From Haemophilus parainfluenzae (lineage in GTDB: Bacteria; Pseudomonadota; Gammaproteobacteria; Enterobacterales; Pasteurellaceae), in NCBI RefSeq assembly GCF_900638025.1, contig NZ_LR134481.1, forward strand, positions 434,001-498,000: DNA of 64,000 nt, read 5' to 3'. The notes beneath the pieces were generated by a model. It searched no databases, was not told the DNA's origin, and was given only the letters and a program-made list of their open reading frames with translations. How positions within the stretch are numbered: position 1 is the first letter of the stretch; each line of letters opens with the position of its first letter. Positions 17,613 through 26,352 of this stretch are shown piece after piece. The translations under genes were made by a program, and so were the position numbers.

Positions 17613-18908
17613 ATGACGAAAGAGAAATTAACCCCAGAAACAACAGATGAAATCCAAGCAGACGAAGTGCAAATTCAAGCTAAAGATCATGAACCTGTTG
17701 CACCTCGTACACAAACCGTTGTCAAGAAAACTGGTACGGGATTAAGTTTATTAGCTATTCTCATTGCACTTGGCGTGGGTGGTACAGGTTATTATTTGGG
17801 TCAAAAGCAAGTGGATGAATTCCAACAAAAATTGACCGCTCTTGAAGCTCAAATTAATCATAAATCGGCGACTTCGACGTCTGCTGAGGAAATAAAATTT
17901 GATACGACACAACTTACTCAATTAGAATCAGCGAATAAAGCAACGCAAGAAAAAATTGCCAAAGTAGAAGAGCTGATAAGTACTAAATCACACGAACTCG
18001 TTAGCTTACAATCACAAATTAATAAAGTGAGCGAGCAAGCTAATGCTCAGCAACCGACTGATTGGTTATTCTCAGAAGCGGATTTCTTGCTCAACAATGC
18101 ACTGCGTAAATTAGTGTTAGATAATGACGTTGACACCGCAGTTTCACTCTTAAAACTCGCTGATGAGACTCTTGCTAAAGTGAATAACTCACAATCCGCA
18201 GCAATCCGTAGCGCAATCAATCAAGATCTGAAACAGCTTCACTCCGTTGCTGGCATTGATCAAAATTCGGTTATGCAAAAATTATCACAATTAGCTAATA
18301 CAGTTGATGAATTATCTGTATTAGATGTCAATTTTGATGATGATCAAAATGCAACAAAGTTATCGAATTCTCTGTCTGATTGGGTTGAAAATGCAGAAAA
18401 GAGTGCAAACTCATTCTTAAATCATTTTATTCGCATCTCACCAAAACATGGCACTGATCGTAAAGAATTATTAGCACCGAACCAAGATATTTATTTGCGT
18501 GAAAACATTCGTTTACGCTTACAATTAGCGATTATGGCTGTGCCTCGTCAACAAAATGAGCTTTATAAACAATCTTTAGAAGCCGTCGCATCTTGGATTC
18601 GTAGCTATTTTGATACTAATGCTGAAGTGACTCAAAATTTCTTAAAATCAGTGGATGAATTATCTGAAGTATCCATCTATGTAGATGTACCAAGCCAATT
18701 ACAAAGCTTAAGTATGCTTGATAAGTACTTAAATCGTACACCTTTAGATGTACAAACAGTCGAAATTAAAGCAGAAAAAGCGATTGATAATTCACCAACA
18801 AAAGAAGCAGTAAAACCGGCACCTGAAGCGAAAGCAGAAGAGCCAAAAGCTGAAGAAAAACCCGCTGAAGCACCAGCTGCACAACCGGCAACTGAACCCC
18901 AACAATAA
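17613..18908 (+). CDS. hemX: HemX family membrane protein
   Basis: 431 residues, of unclear biochemical role; it was once called uroporphyrin-III C-methyltransferase, which the sequence does not support. It has a cytoplasmic N-terminus, one transmembrane helix (about residues 48-66, LSLLAILIALGVGGTGYYLG), a coiled-coil stretch (about 70-145), and a periplasmic domain (ADFLLNNALRKLVL is typical). The C-terminal tail from about residue 385 is rich in Pro, Ala, Glu and Lys. It is cotranscribed with hemCD and hemY. Confidence 0.92.
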   Translation: MTKEKLTPETTDEIQADEVQIQAKDHEPVAPRTQTVVKKTGTGLSLLAILIALGVGGTGYYLGQKQVDEFQQKLTALEAQINHKSATSTSAEEIKFDTTQLTQLESANKATQEKIAKVEELISTKSHELVSLQSQINKVSEQANAQQPTDWLFSEADFLLNNALRKLVLDNDVDTAVSLLKLADETLAKVNNSQSAAIRSAINQDLKQLHSVAGIDQNSVMQKLSQLANTVDELSVLDVNFDDDQNATKLSNSLSDWVENAEKSANSFLNHFIRISPKHGTDRKELLAPNQDIYLRENIRLRLQLAIMAVPRQQNELYKQSLEAVASWIRSYFDTNAEVTQNFLKSVDELSEVSIYVDVPSQLQSLSMLDKYLNRTPLDVQTVEIKAEKAIDNSPTKEAVKPAPEAKAEEPKAEEKPAEAPAAQPATEPQQ

Positions 18909-18917
18909 GGATAGATA

Positions 18918-20204
18918 ATGTTTAGAGTTCTCTTTTTAATGATCGCCTTACTTGCCGGATTGATTGCAGGGCCTTACCTCTCCGGTCAGCAAGGTTATGT
19001 CAGAATTGAAACGGCAAACACCGTGTATGAAATGTCACTCACCACATTAGTGATTCTCTTCATAGTCGCACTTGCGGTAATTTATGCTTTAGAATGGGCT
19101 ATTACTCGGTTTTTCCGTCTAAGTAGCAGCACCTACAACTGGTTCTCTCGTCGTAAACGCGTGAAAGCACAACGTCAAACCCTTGAGGGACTGATGAAAA
19201 TGAATGAGGGTGATTATGCTAAAGCAGAAAAACTGATTGGTAAAAATGCGAAACATTCTTCAGAGCCGGTATTAAATCTGATTAAAGCGGCTGAAGCTGC
19301 ACAGCAACGTGGCGATGAATTCAGCGCAAACCGTTATTTAATTGAGGCGACGGAACTTACCGGTTCCGATAACCTAGTCGTCGAAATTGCTCGCACTCGA
19401 ATTTTATTACAACAAAATAAATTACCGGCTGCGCGTAGTTCCGTCGATAGCTTGCTTGAAATGTCAGATCGCAACAAAGAAGTATTAAAACTTGCTGCTG
19501 AAATTTATAGCCGCTCTAAAGCTTATCAAGCACTTGATGGCATCTTAGATTTAATCGAAAGTTCTGGATTATTCTCAGCTGAAGAATTTAAAGCCCTTCA
19601 ACAAGAAACAGAAAATGGCTTGTTAGATGAGAAAATGAATGAAGAAGGCGTTGAAGGTCTGCTTGCATGGTGGGAAGCTCAACCACGCCGTCGTCGCAAT
19701 GACTTAGAGTTAAAAACAGCTTTAATTCAACGTTTGATTGATTGCAACGACCATGAGTCAGCTTATGAATTCACGCTTGAAATCATGAAGAAATTGGGTG
19801 ATAACACCCCAATTAGTCATGAGCTTTGCACGCAAATCACTCGTTTACAAGCAGAAGATAACAGCAAACTGCTCAAACTAGTGGAAAAACGTGCAAAACG
19901 TGCCGATGAAAGCCAACGTTGTTGTCTCAATCGTGCATTAGGCTATCTTTATGTGCGTAATAACGATTTTGCTAAAGCAGCAGAAGCATTTAAAGAAGTC
20001 ACTGCTTGCCCAACCGAGCTTCAACCAAATGATGTCATGATGGCGTCTTATGTATTCGAACAAGCGGGCGACAAAGCGGCAGCGGAAAAAATTCGTCAGG
20101 ACAGTTTAAAATCAGCCATGTCTATTCAGGACAAACCGGCTGAAACACAAACTGAACCAAAAACAGACGAACAACCAACCGCACTTATTGCAAAACGTGA
20201 TTAA
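18918..20204 (+). CDS. hemY: HemY, membrane-anchored TPR protein
   Basis: 428 residues with two N-terminal membrane helices (about residues 1-20 and 41-61) followed by a large soluble part made of helical TPR-like repeats ([32 protein letters not shown]). It belongs to the gamma-proteobacterial HemY family, proposed to help organise late heme synthesis, and is distinct from the oxidase also called HemY in Bacillus. It is the last gene of hemCDXY, with a strong terminator following within 12 bp. Confidence 0.93.
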   Translation: MFRVLFLMIALLAGLIAGPYLSGQQGYVRIETANTVYEMSLTTLVILFIVALAVIYALEWAITRFFRLSSSTYNWFSRRKRVKAQRQTLEGLMKMNEGDYAKAEKLIGKNAKHSSEPVLNLIKAAEAAQQRGDEFSANRYLIEATELTGSDNLVVEIARTRILLQQNKLPAARSSVDSLLEMSDRNKEVLKLAAEIYSRSKAYQALDGILDLIESSGLFSAEEFKALQQETENGLLDEKMNEEGVEGLLAWWEAQPRRRRNDLELKTALIQRLIDCNDHESAYEFTLEIMKKLGDNTPISHELCTQITRLQAEDNSKLLKLVEKRAKRADESQRCCLNRALGYLYVRNNDFAKAAEAFKEVTACPTELQPNDVMMASYVFEQAGDKAAAEKIRQDSLKSAMSIQDKPAETQTEPKTDEQPTALIAKRD

Positions 20205-20215
20205 AATAAACAACG

Positions 20216-20243
20216 ACGGGGCTGAATAAAGCCCCGTTTTTTT
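20216..20243 (+). terminator. Intrinsic terminator of hemCDXY
   Basis: 8-bp GC-rich stem ACGGGGCT / AGCCCCGT with a six-base loop and seven T. Confidence 0.92.
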
Positions 20244-20378
20244 CATTCCTAATCACCACTTATTTTATTTAAAACCCACTTCTTATTACATTTCATTATA
20301 AGTAATAAATTTCCATTCTTTTCTCACCGATTCAAAATTTTTTACTATATCGCCACGCAAACGATTAAATCATAAAAA

Positions 20379-21038
20379 ATGAATTGGGATTATATTTTAA
20401 CTGTCACACCACGTTTTGTTCATGCCACACTGATGACGCTTCATCTTGCCTTTTGGGGCATTTTATTGTCGCTGGTGATTGGTGTGATTTGTGCAGTGAT
20501 TACCACCTATAAAGTCAAATCATTAACTTGGCTAGTAAAAGGCTATATTGAGCTTTCTCGCAATACGCCTTTATTGATCCAAGTCTTTTTTCTCTATTTT
20601 GGGCTGTCTAAAATTGGCCTGAAATTAGATGGGTTTACTTGCGGCATTATCGGCCTGGCATTTTTAGGTGGAAGTTATATGGCAGAAGCCTTTCGTAGTG
20701 GTCTGGAAGCGGTATCAAAAGGACAAATTGAATCAGCCTTAAGTATTGGTCTAACCCCTTTTCAAGCTTTTCGCTATGTGATTTTCCCACAAGCCTTTGC
20801 GATTGCGACACCTGCAATCGGCGCAAATTGCTTGTTCTTAATGAAAGAAACCTCAGTGATCAGTGCCGTTGCCGTAGCCGAACTGATGTTTGTAGCGAAA
20901 GAAGTCATCGGGCTCGATTACAAAACCAATGAAGCCTTATTTTTATTAGTGGTGTTTTATTTGATCATTCTATTACCGATGTCTCTGTTCATCAGTTATT
21001 TAGAACGCCGTACTCGGAGAGCAAAATATGGGGCTTGA
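20379..21038 (+). CDS. Amino acid ABC transporter permease 1
   Basis: 219-residue inner-membrane permease of the polar amino acid (His/Gln/Cys) family, with about five membrane helices and the EAA loop EALSIGLTPFQAFRYVIFPQA (residues near 126-146 start at ESALSIGL). The N-terminal YILTVTPRFVHATLMTL and ELSRNTPLLIQVFFLYFGL are typical. It overlaps the next permease gene by 11 bp, so the two probably form a heterodimer. First gene of a four-gene importer; see the binding protein for the substrate inference. Confidence 0.9.
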   Translation: MNWDYILTVTPRFVHATLMTLHLAFWGILLSLVIGVICAVITTYKVKSLTWLVKGYIELSRNTPLLIQVFFLYFGLSKIGLKLDGFTCGIIGLAFLGGSYMAEAFRSGLEAVSKGQIESALSIGLTPFQAFRYVIFPQAFAIATPAIGANCLFLMKETSVISAVAVAELMFVAKEVIGLDYKTNEALFLLVVFYLIILLPMSLFISYLERRTRRAKYGA

Positions 21039-21696
21039 GTTATTATTCCAAGGCAGCAACATTGAACGCTTGCTCAACGGTTTATGGGTGACGGCTGAAA
21101 TTGCATTCGTTTCCGTCTTCTTCGCCTGTATTTTAGGTGTGATTTTTGGCGTAATCATGACAAACAGAAATCCCATTATCAAAGCCATTTGCCGCTTTTA
21201 TTTAGAATTTATACGTATCATTCCATTATTAGCGTTACTTTTTCTCGCGTATTTTGGTTTGGCAAAATGGTTTGATATTCACTTAGATGGCATTTCTGTA
21301 TGTATTTTGGTGTTTATTTTCTGGGGAACAGCAGAAATGGGGGATTTAGTGCGTGGTGCATTAACTTCCATTGAAAAACATCAAGTGGAATCAGCCTACG
21401 CTTTAGGTTTAACGCCGTTTCAAACCTTTGTGTACATTTTACTTCCGCAAAGTTTAAAACGTGTGACACCAAGTGCGATTAACCTCTTTACCCGCATGGT
21501 AAAAACCAGTTCCTTGGCAATGTTAATCGGTGTAGTAGAAGTGATAAAAGTCGGTCAACAAATTATCGAGCATTCATTATTTAGTAATCAATCGGCGGCG
21601 CTTTGGATTTACGGTGTCATCTTCGGCTTATATTTTGTGATTTGTTACCCACTATCCTTATTTTCCCGTTATTTAGAAACCCGTTGGGAAAGTTAA
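21028..21696 (+). CDS. Amino acid ABC transporter permease 2
   Basis: 222-residue partner permease, same fold as the preceding gene, with the EAA loop ESAYALGLTPFQTFVYILLP and the ERIP-like segment EFIRIIPLLALLFLAYFGLA. The start lies inside the 3' end of the first permease, indicating translational coupling. The ATPase gene follows after 18 bp with a good AGGA site. Confidence 0.9.
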   Translation: MGLELLFQGSNIERLLNGLWVTAEIAFVSVFFACILGVIFGVIMTNRNPIIKAICRFYLEFIRIIPLLALLFLAYFGLAKWFDIHLDGISVCILVFIFWGTAEMGDLVRGALTSIEKHQVESAYALGLTPFQTFVYILLPQSLKRVTPSAINLFTRMVKTSSLAMLIGVVEVIKVGQQIIEHSLFSNQSAALWIYGVIFGLYFVICYPLSLFSRYLETRWES

Positions 21697-21714
21697 TTTT
21701 AATTAGGAAAACAC

Positions 21715-22479
21715 ATGGCGTTATTAGAAATTAAAAACCTCGTCAAAAATTACGGTGATGTAGAAGCCCTCAAAGGCATCAATCTTTCTATAGAGAAAGG
21801 CGAAGTGGTCGTTATTTTAGGCCCATCGGGTTGTGGTAAAAGTACTTTTTTACGCTGCCTAAATGGACTAGAGGAAATAAAGCGCGGTCAGATTTTGCTG
21901 CAAAATGCAGGCGAGTTAGGTAAAGACATTCCTTGGGTTAAAGCGCGTCAACGCATTGGGATGGTATTCCAAAGTTATGAACTATTCGCTCATTTATCAG
22001 TGATTGACAATATTTTGCTCGGTCCTTTAAAAGTACAAAAACGCGATCGTGCAGAAGCTGAAAAACAAGCCGATGAGTTACTTAAACGCGTAGGCCTATA
22101 TGATCGAAAAAATGCCTATCCACGTGAATTATCCGGTGGGCAAAAACAGCGAATTGCTATTGTACGTTCACTATGCATGAATCCTGAAATTATTCTGTTT
22201 GATGAAGTGACTGCCGCTCTTGACCCTGAAATGGTACGTGAAGTGCTTGATGTGATTTTAGGTCTTGCCAAAGACGGTATGACGATGCTCATTGTTACCC
22301 ATGAAATGAACTTCGCCCGTCAAGTAGCTAACCGCATTGTGTTTATGGATAAAGGGCAAATCATTGAACAGGCAAAACCGGAAGATTTCTTCACGAATCC
22401 AACCACGGATCGTGCGAAAACATTCTTAAATATCTTAAATTATGAACCTAGAGGGACAAACTATGAAGAAAACATTTAA
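21715..22479 (+). CDS. Amino acid ABC transporter ATP-binding protein
   Basis: 254-residue ATPase. Walker A GPSGCGKST is near residues 38-46, the Q-loop is in FQSYELFAHL, the ABC signature ELSGGQKQR is near 138, and the Walker B region is IILFDEVTAALDPE, with the switch His in VTHEMNFAR. DEVTAALDPE has Val in place of the more common Pro. The 3' end overlaps the start of the binding-protein gene by 17 bp. Confidence 0.95.
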   Translation: MALLEIKNLVKNYGDVEALKGINLSIEKGEVVVILGPSGCGKSTFLRCLNGLEEIKRGQILLQNAGELGKDIPWVKARQRIGMVFQSYELFAHLSVIDNILLGPLKVQKRDRAEAEKQADELLKRVGLYDRKNAYPRELSGGQKQRIAIVRSLCMNPEIILFDEVTAALDPEMVREVLDVILGLAKDGMTMLIVTHEMNFARQVANRIVFMDKGQIIEQAKPEDFFTNPTTDRAKTFLNILNYEPRGTNYEENI

Positions 22480-23320
22480 AACATTGACCGCACTTTTAGC
22501 CACTGCCACCTTAGCATTTAGCTTAACCGCGTGTAATGATAAAGAACCAGCTAAAGACGGAGCAAAAACAATCTCAAGCCTTGAGCAAATACAAAAAGAT
22601 GGCAAAGTGCGTATCGGTGTATTTAGCGATAAACCACCATTTGGTTATGTTGATGCACAAGGCAAAAGCCAAGGCTTTGATGTCGAAATTGGTAAAGCGA
22701 TCGGTAAAGACTTATTAGGTGACGAAAACAAAGTAGAGTTTGTTTTAGTAGATGCCGCAAACCGTGCAGAATACTTACTTTCTAAGAAAGTTGATATCAT
22801 TCTTGCCAACTTCACTGTAACTCCAGCACGTAAAGAAGTGGTGGATTTTGCTAATCCATATATGAAAGTGGCACTCGGTGTCGTTTCAAAAGATGGTTCA
22901 GTCATTACTGATCTTGAACAATTAAAAGGCAAAACCTTAATCGTAGATAAAGGCACCACGGCTGATATTTTCTTCACCAAAAACTATCCAGATGTGAAGT
23001 TATTGAAATTCGAACAAAATACAGAAACCTTTGAAGCCTTACGTGATGGTCGTGGTGATGCATTATCTAATGACAATACCTTCTTATTCGCTTGGGCAAA
23101 ACAAAATCCAGGTTATACCGTGGGCGTAAAAAACTTTGGTGATCAAGATGTTATTGCACCAGCTGTTCGCAAAGATGCACCTGAATTGTTAAATTGGTTA
23201 AATAACGAAATCCAAATCTTAGGCAAAGATGGTCGTTTAAAACAAGCTTACGAAAAAACCTTATTGCCAGTTTATGGTGATACCGTAAACGAAAGCGATA
23301 TCGTGGTTGAATATAAATAA
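22463..23320 (+). CDS. CjaA-like amino acid (probably cysteine) binding lipoprotein
   Basis: Solute-binding protein, 285 residues from the ATG at 22463. The upstream in-frame start at 22442 would place seven residues before the signal peptide. The lipoprotein signal ends LTAC, so it is anchored to the outer face of the inner membrane. RIGVFSDKPPFGYVD, VDIILANFTVTP, KGTTADIFF and GDALSNDN match, as I remember it, the Campylobacter CjaA family, whose crystal structure held cysteine. Cysteine is therefore the likely substrate of this importer, as an inference from sequence pattern. Confidence 0.85.
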   Translation: MKKTFKTLTALLATATLAFSLTACNDKEPAKDGAKTISSLEQIQKDGKVRIGVFSDKPPFGYVDAQGKSQGFDVEIGKAIGKDLLGDENKVEFVLVDAANRAEYLLSKKVDIILANFTVTPARKEVVDFANPYMKVALGVVSKDGSVITDLEQLKGKTLIVDKGTTADIFFTKNYPDVKLLKFEQNTETFEALRDGRGDALSNDNTFLFAWAKQNPGYTVGVKNFGDQDVIAPAVRKDAPELLNWLNNEIQILGKDGRLKQAYEKTLLPVYGDTVNESDIVVEYK

Positions 23321-23330
23321 TTTAACCCAA

Positions 23331-23367
23331 TTCACTTCCCCTGTAATTTCCCCACAGGGGAAGTGAA
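23331..23367. terminator. Bidirectional terminator hairpin
   Basis: 14-bp perfect stem TTCACTTCCCCTGT / ACAGGGGAAGTGAA with a 9-base loop, located between the convergent binding-protein gene and the endonuclease V gene. Confidence 0.8.
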
Positions 23368-23374
23368 AACCGCT

Positions 23375-23773
23375 TTATTTTTGACCGCTCTTTGGAAGAT
23401 GCGGTGTAAATCTCGCCTTTAATGGCATTCTTTCCTGAATACGTTCCCGATTAATCTGTAACGCCGCCTCTGTGGCTTCATAGTCCAACCATAAACTTGG
23501 ATCATCGGGTAACGTTTCATTCCAAATATACTGCACATTAAAGCCTCGCGCTTTACATTCCGCATGCAATACATCATACCGTTTCTTTAAAAACGCCAAT
23601 TTATTAAAGAAAAAGCGCACATGCCCTTCACCTAATTTATATTCCGCAGGCTGTCCTTTCAAATGAAATTTACCTTTCGCCACGGCGTTAGGAATGCGGG
23701 TTAATTCACGATGTTCCGCTAAAAGATGCTGATCACAAAGCTCCTCAGGTGGAACAAGATTAATTCGAGTCAT
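23375..23773 (-). CDS. Pyrimidine dimer DNA glycosylase / endonuclease V (T4 DenV family)
   Basis: DNA repair enzyme that removes UV-induced pyrimidine dimers and cuts the abasic site. I start it at the ATG at 23773 (132 residues) because the following Thr2 is the catalytic nucleophile after Met removal in T4 endonuclease V, and residues then align in register: Thr2, Arg3, Arg22, Glu23 and Arg26 all match the T4 active-site set (MTRINL, then AEHRELTRI). GEGHVRFFFNKL and ECKARGFN also match. The frame stays open 28 codons upstream to 23857, which would bury the nucleophile. It is phage-like in origin but held here between housekeeping genes, and convergent with the cysteine importer. Confidence 0.88.
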   Translation of the reverse strand: MTRINLVPPEELCDQHLLAEHRELTRIPNAVAKGKFHLKGQPAEYKLGEGHVRFFFNKLAFLKKRYDVLHAECKARGFNVQYIWNETLPDDPSLWLDYEATEAALQINRERIQERMPLKARFTPHLPKSGQK

Positions 23774-23932
23774 AAGCGATACCAAATAAAAAGGAACATA
23801 GTACGGGGCGTAAAGGTATTTGTCTATCTCATAATGAGGGCTTCGCAAAAGATTCATTCTTTTTCTTTGATTTTTACATGAGTCAAATCCTTGTTAAACT
23901 CACTAAAAATATCGCTATTGAAGGAATCCCTC

Positions 23933-24135
23933 ATGTCTGTCAAAACATTTGAAAAATTGACTGCACTTTTAGCTTTCATCCTGATTTGTTATTAATTGCC
24001 GATCCTAGCTTGCTTTCTCGTTATGATGAATTAGCATTTAATGCAGGTACGTTAGAACGCTCTATTATTCTCAATACACAAGATTATGCCTCAATCGTTC
24101 AGCCCACATTAGTGGATGTCATAAAAACCGAATAG
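23933..24135 (+). pseudogene. Small frameshifted gene of unknown function
   Basis: An ATG at 23933 with a good AAGGA site opens a frame that stops after 20 codons (TAA at 23993). A second frame, offset by one base, is open across about 23970-24135 and ends in TAG. Joined near the T/A run around 23965, the two give a soluble protein of about 67 residues: MSVKTFEKLTALLA, then about FHPDLLLIADPSLLSRYDEL, ending DVIKTE. I do not recognise it. A degenerate uptake signal (GACTGCACTTTT) lies at the likely break. It could also be two unrelated short frames. Confidence 0.45.
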
Positions 24136-24202
24136 AGAAAAGATTGGTTGTCTTTCATTTGATTGATACAATGCTTCCGTTTTTCTATTAATTGGACATC
24201 TC

Positions 24203-24604
24203 ATGAAAAAATATCTTAAAGCATTTATTCTTTTTCCGTTGATTATTCAAATTATCGGCACTATTGGTCTAATGTTTGCAAACAATGATGCTGATGGATT
24301 TCAGTCTTCAGCGATTACCGTCTTTATCGTGGCTGCGGCACCGACTTTTCTCATTGCACTTTGGGCTGCATTTCACCGTTATGCAAGTTATCACGTAAAA
24401 GCCATCGCATTGATTTCGGTATTAATTGGATTTTGTTATACCGTAATAGCAGGGCTTTTTTATGCAACGCTAGTGAATGACATGGGATTTGGCGAATGGT
24501 TACGTGCAGGAGGATTAGAAATTACCTGCTTAATGGCCGCAGGTTTGGCGCTTTATTCTGTTATGGTATTACCGCTCTTGTTACCGAAAGAACGCCCACT
24601 ATAA
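24203..24604 (+). CDS. Small four-helix membrane protein, unknown function
   Basis: 133 residues with four hydrophobic segments (about 7-27, 38-58, 67-88 and 102-124) and short charged loops, so it is an inner-membrane protein. No motif I recognise. Its 3' end overlaps the convergent tusB gene by 6 bp. Confidence 0.75.
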   Translation: MKKYLKAFILFPLIIQIIGTIGLMFANNDADGFQSSAITVFIVAAAPTFLIALWAAFHRYASYHVKAIALISVLIGFCYTVIAGLFYATLVNDMGFGEWLRAGGLEITCLMAAGLALYSVMVLPLLLPKERPL

Positions 24605-24883
24605 GGCGATTTGAGGCGAATATTGAGCAGTTAAATCCACCAAATCTGCTAATGATATTGACCGCACTTTATTGTTTGACAAAAGTGCGGTTAAATTTCG
24701 GGCCAAAACATCTTGCTCCAACACAAAACATTGCCCTTTGCATTGAGTAAACATTTCCCCGTACTTTACCGCTAGCAATACGCCATCTTGCCATAAAACC
24801 ATCGCATCATTTTCTGTGATTTCAGTCAAATAACGTTGAAGTTCTGTCTCAGAATAATGAGCTTGAGAAAAGGTATAAAGCAT
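24599..24883 (-). CDS. tusB: Sulfur relay protein TusB
   Basis: Subunit of the TusBCD hexamer that passes sulfur from TusA to TusE for 2-thiolation of tRNA wobble uridine (mnm5s2U34). 94 residues, DsrH-like, with DAMVLWQDGVLLAV typical of the family. TusB itself does not carry the catalytic cysteine. It is the last gene of yheO-tusD-tusC-tusB. The 3' half of the coding region contains two inverted uptake signals (24661-24691), which encode LTALLSNNKVR and would form a 10-bp hairpin in the mRNA. Confidence 0.9.
   Translation of the reverse strand: MLYTFSQAHYSETELQRYLTEITENDAMVLWQDGVLLAVKYGEMFTQCKGQCFVLEQDVLARNLTALLSNNKVRSISLADLVDLTAQYSPQIAL
24661..24691. repeat. Inverted uptake-signal pair inside tusB
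   Basis: ACCGCACTTT and AAAGTGCGGT separated by 11 bases, within codons of tusB. It can form a 10-bp stem although it is not followed by a stop for another 60 bp. Confidence 0.85.
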
Positions 24884-24891
24884 AATATTCC

Positions 24892-25251
24892 TTAAAACGT
24901 AAACACTTTTTCTGCTTGACTAAGTTTATTGATCAGCAAAGTGCGGTCAATTTTTTCAGCAGAAATCATGAGCTGTTCAGCTTGCAAATTGTATTGGTCG
25001 AGTGAATCGGCACAGACAAAGCGCTGTTCAATATCGTATAAATCTAATAATTTAAAGGTACGAATAAAATCTTTTTGTAGCAATAATTCAGGCTTTTGCC
25101 CATCGAGTAAATTTAATACGCCATCATCAATAAAAAAGACACCGATTTCCTCTTCATCACAAAATGCTGTCGCAGCAAGCAAAGCATCTAAACCTTCACG
25201 AGAAATCGCGTTTCCATGCGGTGCGGTACGAAATAAGAATGCTAGCTTCAT
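24892..25251 (-). CDS. tusC: Sulfur relay protein TusC
   Basis: DsrF-like subunit of the TusBCD complex, 119 residues. The N-terminal LAFLFRTAPHGNAISREGLDALLA and the EIGVFFIDDGVLNLL segment fit the family. It overlaps tusD by 4 bp and is 8 bp upstream of tusB. An uptake signal lies in the 3' half. Confidence 0.93.
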   Translation of the reverse strand: MKLAFLFRTAPHGNAISREGLDALLAATAFCDEEEIGVFFIDDGVLNLLDGQKPELLLQKDFIRTFKLLDLYDIEQRFVCADSLDQYNLQAEQLMISAEKIDRTLLINKLSQAEKVFTF

Positions 25252-25628
25252 AATGTCACCACCCGATCCGCTTTTAATGCCATCGCCATAAATTCACCTA
25301 AGCCTGTAATCTCAAAACCTTCTGCAAGATTCGTATAATCCGTATCTTTTGCTGTAAGCGCATCCACTACGCCACGACGTTGTGAAGCGGCTACACATAA
25401 ATGCAAAGGAATATGATGTTGCGCTGAAAAGGCTTGCCAAGCTTGCGTGAGATTAAATTCATCATTGGCAGGATAAACCAAGCCATTGCCATTACTCACA
25501 CCGTCTTGGAAAAAGAAAATTTGGCTAATGGCATGCCCTTTTTCGAGTAAAGCTTGGGCAAATTGATAGGTAAGAAAAGCCCCTTGTTTTCCATAAACGG
25601 GACTTTTCACGGCGAGAACATAGTTCAT
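25248..25628 (-). CDS. tusD: Sulfurtransferase TusD
   Basis: DsrE-like subunit that carries the persulfide in the TusBCD complex, 126 residues. The active cysteine is in LHLCVAASQRRGV near residue 77. QFAQALLEKGHAISQIFFFQDGV is the other conserved stretch (here split around the GH). It shares one base with the yheO stop, so yheO and tusDCB are coupled, as in E. coli. Confidence 0.93.
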   Translation of the reverse strand: MNYVLAVKSPVYGKQGAFLTYQFAQALLEKGHAISQIFFFQDGVSNGNGLVYPANDEFNLTQAWQAFSAQHHIPLHLCVAASQRRGVVDALTAKDTDYTNLAEGFEITGLGEFMAMALKADRVVTL

Positions 25629-26293
25629 TACTCTTGCTCTTGTTTGATTTGACGAATATACAAATACACGGTGTGGCGAGAAATCGTGAGGCGATCAGCC
25701 ACTAAATTGATCGCATCTTTAATATCAAAAATGCCTTTTTCGTAAAGTGAAATCACAATCTGGCGGTTCTTATTATTATTCGAAACCGAGCGATCTGCAT
25801 TCACTTCTTCAATGGTTTTTTCTACCGTTTGTGCCACCAATTCTTCCACTGAACTTGCAAAATTGACGGAAGAGGTTTCATTTTGTTCCTGCGTTGGCAT
25901 AAAGGACTGCATAAATTGAGAAACCGGCACATCCAAATTAATATTGATACAAAGTAAACCAATAATGCGTTGTTTGCTATTTCGAATAGCGATGGTCACA
26001 GACTTCATCAACACATTGCCTTTCGCACGCGTGAAATAAGGCTTAGACACACTCTCACTTTGCATATTACGCAAGGATTTCAGGGCTAAATCCGTAATTG
26101 GTGAACCCACTTGGCGATTGGTATTATGCCCATTGGCAATACAAATGGCGGAATGTTCAATGTCTTCCAAAGAGTGTAAGACGATTTCACAATGCTCGCC
26201 AATCAATGCGCTCACGCCATCAACTACCGCTTTATAGGAAATCAGAATAGCACGATCTTCATCGGTGAAAGGTTGTCTATCGGTTAGTATCAT
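25628..26293 (-). CDS. yheO: YheO-family PAS/HTH transcriptional regulator
   Basis: 221 residues: an N-terminal YheO-type PAS domain (EIVLHSLEDIEHSAICIANG near residues 38-57; IRNSKQRIIGLLCINI near 105-120) and a C-terminal helix-turn-helix (INLVADRLTISRHTVYLYIRQ, residues about 195-215). Ligand and targets are not known to me. First gene of the tusDCB operon, which suggests but does not show control of sulfur relay. Confidence 0.88.
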   Translation of the reverse strand: MILTDRQPFTDEDRAILISYKAVVDGVSALIGEHCEIVLHSLEDIEHSAICIANGHNTNRQVGSPITDLALKSLRNMQSESVSKPYFTRAKGNVLMKSVTIAIRNSKQRIIGLLCININLDVPVSQFMQSFMPTQEQNETSSVNFASSVEELVAQTVEKTIEEVNADRSVSNNNKNRQIVISLYEKGIFDIKDAINLVADRLTISRHTVYLYIRQIKQEQE

Positions 26294-26317
26294 TTTTCAA
26301 ATCTGGTAGGGAAAATG

Positions 26318-26341
26318 ACCGCACTTTGGACAAAGTGCGGT
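26318..26341 (-). terminator. Inverted uptake-signal hairpin after fkpA
   Basis: ACCGCACTTT-GGAC-AAAGTGCGGT, a 10-bp stem with a 4-base loop, just beyond the fkpA stop. The T run that follows on the minus strand is short (ATTTTCCC). Confidence 0.65.
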
Positions 26342-26352
26342 TGAATTAAGGA

